Shown here: piece after piece, positions 1-5,320 of the stretch
How positions within the stretch are numbered: position 1 is the first letter of the stretch
Layout of the letters: each line of letters opens with the position of its first letter
NCBI GenBank assembly: GCA_016209785.1
Contig: JACQVM010000380.1
Location: 1-6,878 of the forward strand
From: Candidatus Melainabacteria bacterium
GTDB taxonomy: Bacteria > Cyanobacteriota > Vampirovibrionia > Obscuribacterales > Obscuribacteraceae
Direction: 5' to 3'
Length of the DNA stretch: 6,878 nt
Made by a program: the position numbers and the translations under genes
The notes under the pieces: model-generated
Told to the model about the DNA's origin: nothing
The model's database searches: none
What the model saw: only the letters and a program-made list of their open reading frames with translations

Positions 1-1011
1 AAGCGTTGGGAACACGAGTACAAAATAGAACTCGCTGCCAACCCTAGTTTCTTTGAGGGTCCACCTAAACTACAAAAAGTTAAGATGTTCATGATTCCAG
101 AGCAAGCAACTGCCTTTGCCCTTTATGAAAATGATGAGCTGGATTATGTTGACAACAGAAGTTTCTCCACTGCTGACGTAGAGCGCTATCAAGACTCCCC
201 TGAGTATCACAACACGTTGCTTTTGCGTGGCAATTACATTGGCTTCAACGTGACCAAGGCTCCTTTTGACAATCCTATGACCAGGCAAGCAATAGCGCTA
301 GCCATTGACCGCCGTGTCTTTCCTCGTATTCTCCGCCGAGCTGAGCGTCCTAATGCAAGCTGGATTCCGCCAGGATTATTAGGATATGCCCCTGATTCAG
401 GACTATCTTTTAATCCTGACAAAGCTAGACTGCTACTGGCTAAAGCTGGTTTTGCCAATGGAGCCAACTTCCCATCCGTTGAGCTGTTGTACCCCAACCG
501 TGAGGATACACGTTTGGTTGTAGAGGCTATTCAAGATGAGTTAAAGCGCAACCTCAACATTGCCGTTGAGCTAGTCAACCAGGAGTGGAAAGTCTACCTG
601 GCTACTTTGCATCAAAATCCACCTCCTATGTTCCGAGGCTCATGGGGAGCTGATTATCCAGATCCAGAAACTTTTATGAACTTGTTTACCAGCTACAACG
701 GCAATAACAATACCCGCTGGGCTAACCACAGATACGACCAGCTTGTCTATCGGGCAAGCAGCGAGCAAGATGAAAAGGCAAGGGCAGAGCTATACAAACT
801 AGCAGACCGACTGTTGTGCCAAGATGAGGTGCCGATTGTACCAACTTTCCTTTCAACGCAAAATGCTATGGTTAAGCCCTGGGTTCATGGTATTGCCTTC
901 AATGCGCTCGATTTGCAGTTTTTCAAAGACGTAACTATTGACACGTTAACCGCAAGTACTGGTGGCGCTCAATCTTCTCATAAAGCTGGCAAATTATGTT
1001 CAATCTTATAG
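1..1011 (+). CDS. Peptide ABC transporter substrate-binding protein, family 5 (5'-truncated by window edge)
   Basis: Extracytoplasmic solute-binding protein of the DppA/OppA class (SBP_bac_5), which captures peptides, or sometimes nickel or other small solutes, and delivers them to the permeases encoded next. The frame is open from base 1, giving 336 visible residues. Family members are usually 500-600 residues, so roughly the first 200, including the signal or lipoprotein peptide, lie upstream. Family features in window numbering are the ENDELDYV stretch near residue 45, IGFNVTKAPFDNP followed by RQAIALAIDR at about 80-104, the WIPPGLLGY/DKARLLLAKAGF region at 121-151, and WGADYPDPETF at about 215-225. 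The region ending DEVPIVPTF, near 275-283, is the typical closing motif. The visible part is intact, without frameshift. The last 20 or so residues form a polar tail that overlaps the next gene. The ligand cannot be decided from the sequence; peptide is the default because the permeases are of the same class. Confidence 0.93.
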   Translation, partial: KRWEHEYKIELAANPSFFEGPPKLQKVKMFMIPEQATAFALYENDELDYVDNRSFSTADVERYQDSPEYHNTLLLRGNYIGFNVTKAPFDNPMTRQAIALAIDRRVFPRILRRAERPNASWIPPGLLGYAPDSGLSFNPDKARLLLAKAGFANGANFPSVELLYPNREDTRLVVEAIQDELKRNLNIAVELVNQEWKVYLATLHQNPPPMFRGSWGADYPDPETFMNLFTSYNGNNNTRWANHRYDQLVYRASSEQDEKARAELYKLADRLLCQDEVPIVPTFLSTQNAMVKPWVHGIAFNALDLQFFKDVTIDTLTASTGGAQSSHKAGKLCSIL

Positions 1012-1916
1012 TTAAACGAGCACTATGGGCAATACCTGTGCTATGGATTGTGGCAACTCTTACCTTCCTTCTGGCACGTATTGTCCCGGGGGGTCCTTTT
1101 GATGCTGAGAAGAATCTCCCACCAGAAGTTGTGTCCAATATTAAGGCCAAATATTATCTTGACAAACCAGTCACAGAGCAATATTGGCGCTACATGAAAC
1201 GGCTTGTTCAGGGAGATCTAGGTGTTTCCTATAAATATGTCAACCGCACTGTAAACGATATTTTGCAAGATGCCTTTCCCGTGTCGCTTCAACTAGGCTC
1301 CTTGGCTCTTCTCATTGCCATAGGACTAGGAGTACCACTGGGCACCATTGCAGCAGTTCGTCGTGGTACTGCAGTAGATCAAACGGCTATGCTTCTGTCC
1401 ACCTTGGGCATTTCAGTACCAGGCTTTGTAGCAGGGGCAGCTTTAATCCTCATATTTGGTCTTTGGCTAAGAGTTGCCCCTGTAGCACTCTGGGAATCAG
1501 CACGCCACATGCTTTTGCCTGCACTTACACTGGCTCTTAGTCCTGCAGCTTTTCTGGCTCGCCTTACAAGGGCAAGCGTATTGGAAGTATTAGAAAAGGA
1601 CTGGGTAAGGACAGCCCGTTCTAAGGGACTATCACCCTGCCAGGTATTGGTAAAACATGTCTTACGTAATGCACTGGTACCTATTGCAACAGTGCTTGGC
1701 CCGTTGACTGCCATACTTATAACTGGCTCCTTTGTCGTTGAGTTTGTCTATGCCATACCTGGCATGGGGCGCTTCTTTATTACTGCCGTTATCAATCGTG
1801 ATTATGATCTAATCCTAGGTACCACACTAATCTTTGCTGCACTTTTAATCCTGGCAAATACAGCAGTTGACATTGTCTATACATACCTTGACCCTCAAAT
1901 TCAATTAAAGGACTGA
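996..1916 (+). CDS. Peptide ABC transporter permease, DppB/OppB type
   Basis: Inner-membrane permease that pairs with the downstream DppC-type protein to form the channel of a peptide importer. At 306 residues it has the normal length. The N-terminus (VKRALWAIPVLWIVATLTFL) is the typical first helix, followed by a periplasmic region at about 31-97 containing QGDLGVSYK. Further hydrophobic segments lie near 98-120, 132-158, 172-188, 226-250 and 272-296. The cytoplasmic loop that docks the ATPase is at about 190-226 (RLTRASVLEVLEKDWVRTARSKGL, abridged here as RLTRAS...ARSKGL, then HVLRNALVP). The end has the family pattern EFVYAIPGMGRF and VDIVYTYLDPQI. The ATG start overlaps the preceding gene by 16 bases, and no clear Shine-Dalgarno precedes it, so translation is probably coupled to the solute-binding protein. 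The start is supported by agreement with the family's first helix. The substrate class is inferred from family only. Confidence 0.95.
   Translation: MFNLIVKRALWAIPVLWIVATLTFLLARIVPGGPFDAEKNLPPEVVSNIKAKYYLDKPVTEQYWRYMKRLVQGDLGVSYKYVNRTVNDILQDAFPVSLQLGSLALLIAIGLGVPLGTIAAVRRGTAVDQTAMLLSTLGISVPGFVAGAALILIFGLWLRVAPVALWESARHMLLPALTLALSPAAFLARLTRASVLEVLEKDWVRTARSKGLSPCQVLVKHVLRNALVPIATVLGPLTAILITGSFVVEFVYAIPGMGRFFITAVINRDYDLILGTTLIFAALLILANTAVDIVYTYLDPQIQLKD
1908..1912 (+). promoter_or_regulatory. Ribosome binding site for the DppC-type permease
   Basis: AAGGA lies inside the last codons of the preceding permease gene, with 10 bases between it and the ATG at 1923. It is a moderate Shine-Dalgarno match and supports this ATG. 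The six-base gap between the two permease genes fits co-translation from one mRNA. Confidence 0.55.
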
Positions 1917-1922
1917 GCAGAC

Positions 1923-2834
1923 ATGTCCAGTAACCTGGAGCAACTGTCAATTGAGCGTAAGCACGTGCAATCAAGCGCACAGCCCGGGCTTTTCCTTTAT
2001 GCCTGGTTGCGCTTGGCTCGTGTACCAACTGCTTACGCTGCACTCTGGATTATAGCGCTCATGATTGCTCTAGCACTTATCTCATGGTCATCAATACCCA
2101 TTACACCTTACACGTATGATGAGACAAGCCACGCAATCCTAAACGCCCCATCATGGTCACATCCCATGGGGACAGATGAACTGGGACGAGATCTTTTAAC
2201 TAGAATCATCTATGGCTCACGCATGTCAATGTCCATTGGATTTGTAACTGCATTAGTGGCCTTTGTGATTGGCACTGTATACGGTTCTATTGCCGGCTTT
2301 TACGGAGGCAAAATTGACAGTCTACTTATGCGCGGAATTGACATTGCATATTCTCTTCCGGATTTATTGGTGATGATACTGATTGGCATTCTTGTAGGTC
2401 GTGGCACGCTAGGGATCCTTGTTGCCCTCGGGCTAGTAAGCTGGATGGGTACTGCCCGCCTGGTCCGTGCCCAGCTTCTGCAACTAAAAAATGAAGAATT
2501 CATAGAGGCTGCTCGTGCTCAAGGTCAAGGTACATTAGAGCTTGTGAGGAAACACCTTCTACCTAATGCTATTGGTCCCATTATTGTTGCCTTAACATTT
2601 ACAATACCTTCAGCCATCTTGTCGGAATCTACCTTAAGCTTTATTGGTCTAGGTTTGTCATCACCAGAGTGTAGCTGGGGTACGCTAGCATCTGATGGCT
2701 GGCGATCCTTAAGGACTCATTGGCATCTTATTGCCTGCCCAAGTTTTTTTATCTTTCTTACTGTTCTCTCCTTCAATTTCCTGGGCGATGGTCTTAGAGA
2801 TGCTCTCGATCCCCGTACACGTATCACCCGCTAA
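1923..2834 (+). CDS. Peptide ABC transporter permease, DppC/OppC type
   Basis: Second membrane subunit of the peptide importer, forming a heterodimer with the DppB-type protein encoded six bases upstream. It has 303 residues, the usual length. A hydrophilic cytoplasmic N-terminus of about 35 residues precedes the first helix (about 36-56). The DppC/OppC hallmark HPMGTDELGRDLLTRIIYGSR begins at residue 80 (key residues H80, P81, G83, T84, D85, G88, R89, D90). Further hydrophobic segments lie near 103-125, 142-176, 214-236 and 268-288. The ATPase-coupling EAA loop is clear at about 192-214 (EFIEAARAQGQG, then KHLLPN). The region STLSFIGLGL and the end FNFLGDGLRDALDPR are also standard. No ATPase gene follows: the next gene is gpsA, in a separate unit. 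The assignment is firm at family level, but the substrate is not proven. Confidence 0.95.
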   Translation: MSSNLEQLSIERKHVQSSAQPGLFLYAWLRLARVPTAYAALWIIALMIALALISWSSIPITPYTYDETSHAILNAPSWSHPMGTDELGRDLLTRIIYGSRMSMSIGFVTALVAFVIGTVYGSIAGFYGGKIDSLLMRGIDIAYSLPDLLVMILIGILVGRGTLGILVALGLVSWMGTARLVRAQLLQLKNEEFIEAARAQGQGTLELVRKHLLPNAIGPIIVALTFTIPSAILSESTLSFIGLGLSSPECSWGTLASDGWRSLRTHWHLIACPSFFIFLTVLSFNFLGDGLRDALDPRTRITR

Positions 2835-2849
2835 AGCTTGTTTAGCTGC

Positions 2850-2879
2850 ATGACAAAACACAAGAACCTAGCACACTAT
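2850..2879 (+). promoter_or_regulatory. Weak candidate promoter before gpsA
   Basis: In the 114-base gap between the permease gene and gpsA, ATGACA at 2850-2855 matches five of six bases of the sigma-70 -35 consensus. After an 18-base spacer, CACTAT at 2874-2879 matches only three of six bases of the -10 box. A second -10-like hexamer, CATAAT at 2912-2917, matches five of six but lacks a recognisable -35 at the right distance. A promoter here would make gpsA and the two downstream genes a separate unit. The match is weak and could be chance. Confidence 0.22.
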
Positions 2880-2899
2880 TTCAATCACAATGGTTTAAA

Positions 2900-2925
2900 G
2901 TTAGCCTTAAGCATAATTGGCTAAC
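2900..2925 (+). repeat. Perfect 7-bp inverted repeat upstream of gpsA
   Basis: GTTAGCC at 2900-2906 and GGCTAAC at 2919-2925 are exact reverse complements separated by 12 bases. TTA at 2907-2909 can also pair with TAA at 2914-2916, leaving a small bulge. No run of T follows, so this is not a standard intrinsic terminator. It ends 23 bases before the gpsA ATG, where a hairpin in the mRNA or a dimeric repressor on the DNA could affect gpsA expression. The rest of the gap (2835-2948) shows no small ORF, tRNA or recognised riboswitch to my eye. Confidence 0.5.
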
Positions 2926-2948
2926 AAGAGCTGGAACAAAAGCTTCCT

Positions 2949-3983
2949 ATGAGTTCACAAGTAGGGAAAATTGCTATCTTAGGAGCTGGTACATGGGGCA
3001 CAACTCTCGCTTGGCTTTACGGCACCCATAGCAAGAGAGTCTCCCTTTGGACTCGCCAGAGCGAAAAAGCTCGCCTGTTCCATCTTAAGCATAGCTTGGA
3101 ATTGCCCCTTGCAGTTACCATACCCCAGACCGTGCAAGTTTCCTCAGACCTAGCCGAGACAATTAATCAAGCTTCAATTATCGTTTTTTCTTGCACCTCT
3201 CAGTCAATGCGCTCTGTAGCCCGTGAAGTTCAAGTACAGTTGTCCTCACAGCTCAAGGCTAAGAGAACAGAGTTGGTTCTAGTAAGTGCAGCCAAGGGAC
3301 TTGAGTTAAATACCCTTCGCCGCATGTCGCAAGTACTAGGCGAGTCTATACCTGGACTTCCCATCTGTGCCCTATCAGGTCCTAATTTAGCAGCAGAAAT
3401 ACTGCAAGGGTTACCGACAGCCTCAGTCATTGCCTGCAATGATATAGAGGCTGCTTGCTTTGTTCAGCAGAACTTAAGTGTTTCTGTTTTTAGATTATAT
3501 ACAAACCAAGATCTAACTGGCGTTGAGCTAGGTGGGACATTGAAAAACATCATTGCCATCGCAGCTGGTTGCTCCGACGGACTTAACCTTGGAATCAACG
3601 CTAAGGCAGCACTGCTAACACGGGGCTTAGCCGAGATGACCCGCCTTGCACAACACCTGGGAGCAAAGCCATTAACGCTCTCCGGGCTTTCTGGCATGGG
3701 TGACCTCTTTGCCACATGCAGTAGTTCACTTTCCCGAAACTACCGCCTTGGCTTAGGTCTAGCATCCGGGAAAAGCAAAGACAAGGTAATGTTAGAACTA
3801 GGTGCAGTTGCCGAGGGAATCCCAACAACTGAAGCAGTCTGTGAGCTTGCCAATACACTTGGCATAGAGCTACCAATAGCCGAGCAAGTCAAGATAATAC
3901 TGGACGGTGAGTCCACGCCTAAAAAAGCGATAATGGCACTTATGCAGCGGCCACTTGCTGGTGAGTTGGGAGCAAAAGTGTAA
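2949..3983 (+). CDS. gpsA: Glycerol-3-phosphate dehydrogenase [NAD(P)+]
   Basis: Soluble cytoplasmic enzyme that reduces dihydroxyacetone phosphate to sn-glycerol-3-phosphate, the backbone precursor of membrane phospholipids. At 344 residues it has family length. The N-terminal Rossmann fold starts with ILGAGTWGTTL (G12, G14, W16, G17), the dinucleotide-binding loop. Other family blocks are SAAKGLE (K116), ALSGPNLAAE at 141-150, and GVELGGTLKNIIAIAAG at 191-207, with K199 the expected catalytic lysine. The C-terminal helical domain has GINAKAALLTRGLAEM, then GLSGMGDLFATC (D252) and SRN at 262-264. The common VPS motif before Q85 and R88 reads CTS here, a small deviation. The ATG is not preceded by a strong Shine-Dalgarno, but the protein begins at the expected distance from the Rossmann motif. 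It lies 114 bases after the permease operon and 23 bases before the glycosyltransferase, so it probably leads the downstream unit. Confidence 0.97.
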   Translation: MSSQVGKIAILGAGTWGTTLAWLYGTHSKRVSLWTRQSEKARLFHLKHSLELPLAVTIPQTVQVSSDLAETINQASIIVFSCTSQSMRSVAREVQVQLSSQLKAKRTELVLVSAAKGLELNTLRRMSQVLGESIPGLPICALSGPNLAAEILQGLPTASVIACNDIEAACFVQQNLSVSVFRLYTNQDLTGVELGGTLKNIIAIAAGCSDGLNLGINAKAALLTRGLAEMTRLAQHLGAKPLTLSGLSGMGDLFATCSSSLSRNYRLGLGLASGKSKDKVMLELGAVAEGIPTTEAVCELANTLGIELPIAEQVKIILDGESTPKKAIMALMQRPLAGELGAKV

Positions 3984-3990
3984 GTTAAAC

Positions 3991-3996
3991 AGGAGA
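3991..3996 (+). promoter_or_regulatory. Ribosome binding site deciding a TTG start
   Basis: AGGAGA lies in the 23-base gap after gpsA, with 10 bases between it and TTG at 4007. The first in-frame ATG is at 4025, 28 bases away, too far for this site. The extra residues MAKRVL also complete the first beta strand expected of a GT4 enzyme. Both points favour TTG. Confidence 0.75.
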
Positions 3997-4006
3997 AGTT
4001 AGAGTC

Positions 4007-5287
4007 TTGGCAAAGCGTGTCCTCATGCTGTCCTGGGAATACCCACCCCGCATAATTGGTGGACTCGCACGCGTTGTAGCCGAGTTGTCCAAGCAAATGT
4101 CACAGACTGGCTGGGAAGTTCATGTAGTGACCTCCGACCACCCGGGCACAGCCGAGCATGAGCTGATAGATGGAGTACATGTCCACAGAGTAAAAACCCA
4201 AACTGATCCCACGCCAGATTTTCTAACCTGGGTACACCGACTAAATTTTGGCCTTTTGCAATATGCCATGGCACTACATCGTAAGACACCTTTTTCTATT
4301 GTTCATGCCCATGACTGGATGGTAGGAGACGCAGCCTGGGTTATGAAAGTTGGGATGGGACTACCCTTAATTGCCACCATGCACGCAACAGAATCTGGAC
4401 GAATGCACGGTATCCACACCGACCTGCAAAGATACATTCACCGGATGGAGTGGCGCCTGACCTTTGAAGCATGGGAAGTAATCGTCAACAGTCACCATAT
4501 GCACGCAGAACTCAGAACCTTGTTTAATTTGCCTGCAGACAAAATTGTCATAATTCCCAATGGTACAGACCCACAAGTCTTTGATTTTAAGTTTAACCAG
4601 CAGTCACTTAGAAGTCAGTATGCTAACCCTTCTGAAAAAATTGTCTTATATGTAGGCAGGATGGTGCGAGAAAAAGGTGTACAAGTTCTCCTGGATTCTG
4701 CACCTAAAATCCTGGCTGCTTATCCCAATACAAAATTTTTGCTTGTAGGAACCGGCTACTATACAGACAATCTTAAACACCATGTCTCTCAATTAGGGCT
4801 TGGTGACAGGGTTAACTTCCTAGGTTATGTCAGTGATCAAGATCTCCTACGTATTTACAAAATAGCTGACATTGTTTGTATCCCAAGTCTTTATGAGCCA
4901 TTTGGGATTGTAGCCCTTGAAGGAATGGCTGCTAAAGTCCCTGTAGTTACTTCCGATGCCGGCGGACTCACAGATTTTGTAGAATTGATGGTTACGGGCA
5001 TTACAACCTATGCAGGAGACAGTAGCAGTCTGGCATGGGGAATTCTAGAAGTTTTGAGAAACCCAGAACTAGCTCAACGGCTGGCCCAAGATGCTTATGA
5101 AAAGGTACGCAACATCTACAACTGGAAGGTGATTGCCAGACGCACTCTGGAGGTTTACGAGAAGGTGTTAAAGGAAGCTCAGCAGATTGGTCCAGATGGG
5201 GTAGCATCCAGGCCACCTGAGCCTATCCTTGCAGCATCACCTGCTTTGCCCTTGCCCAGTAGCACCAAGTCCAGCAAAAGTTCGTAA
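4007..5287 (+). CDS. Glycosyltransferase family 4 (GT-B fold, retaining)
   Basis: Transfers a sugar from a nucleotide-sugar donor with retention of configuration; the acceptor and donor are not readable from the sequence. It has 426 residues. The N-terminal domain begins VLMLSWEYPPRIIGGLARVV, with the glycine-rich acceptor/donor loop at 17-20. HAHDW follows at 100-104, and MHATESGR at 125-132 resembles GT4 enzymes of the glycogen/starch-synthase-like group. The C-terminal GT1/GT4 domain has IPNGTD at 183-188, GRMVREKG at 217-224, FLLVGTG at 244-250, and the E-x7-E donor site EPFGIVALE (E297 and E305). No signal peptide or membrane helix is evident, so it should be cytoplasmic or membrane-peripheral. 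Residues from about 395 form a proline- and serine-rich tail. The start is TTG, chosen from the AGGAGA site at 3991. The NDP-sugar pyrophosphorylase-like gene 33 bases downstream may make its donor. This pair is familiar from cyanobacterial genomes (from memory). A glycogen synthase or maltose-1-phosphate synthase role is possible but unproven. Confidence 0.93.
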   Translation: MAKRVLMLSWEYPPRIIGGLARVVAELSKQMSQTGWEVHVVTSDHPGTAEHELIDGVHVHRVKTQTDPTPDFLTWVHRLNFGLLQYAMALHRKTPFSIVHAHDWMVGDAAWVMKVGMGLPLIATMHATESGRMHGIHTDLQRYIHRMEWRLTFEAWEVIVNSHHMHAELRTLFNLPADKIVIIPNGTDPQVFDFKFNQQSLRSQYANPSEKIVLYVGRMVREKGVQVLLDSAPKILAAYPNTKFLLVGTGYYTDNLKHHVSQLGLGDRVNFLGYVSDQDLLRIYKIADIVCIPSLYEPFGIVALEGMAAKVPVVTSDAGGLTDFVELMVTGITTYAGDSSSLAWGILEVLRNPELAQRLAQDAYEKVRNIYNWKVIARRTLEVYEKVLKEAQQIGPDGVASRPPEPILAASPALPLPSSTKSSKSS

Positions 5288-5306
5288 ACATCTTATCTCT
5301 GGTGTT

Positions 5307-5314
5307 GAGGAGGT
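5307..5314 (+). promoter_or_regulatory. Strong ribosome binding site for the nucleotidyltransferase fusion
   Basis: GAGGAGGT is close to a perfect complement of the 16S rRNA 3' end, with six bases before the ATG at 5321. It is the strongest such site in the window and fixes this start, which also begins exactly at the MKAVIMAGGSGTR motif of the family. Confidence 0.85.
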
Positions 5315-5320
5315 CACAAC

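Noticed and set aside
1379..1714. A 111-codon minus-strand ORF inside the DppB-type permease gene.
   Set aside because: It is antisense to a strongly supported membrane protein gene and has no family-like motifs.
2900..2925. Intrinsic terminator for the transporter operon.
   Set aside because: The stem is short, its loop is long and no T-run follows, so it is listed only as an inverted repeat.
2834..2945. The palindrome AAGCTT occurs at both ends of the permease-gpsA gap (2834-2839 and 2940-2945).
   Set aside because: Six-base palindromes are expected by chance, there is no further matching sequence around them, and nothing lies between them that looks like a mobile element.
3740..4096. A 118-codon minus-strand ORF across the gpsA/GT4 junction.
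   Set aside because: It lies antisense to two clear genes, is composed of shadow sequence and shows no domain or start signal.
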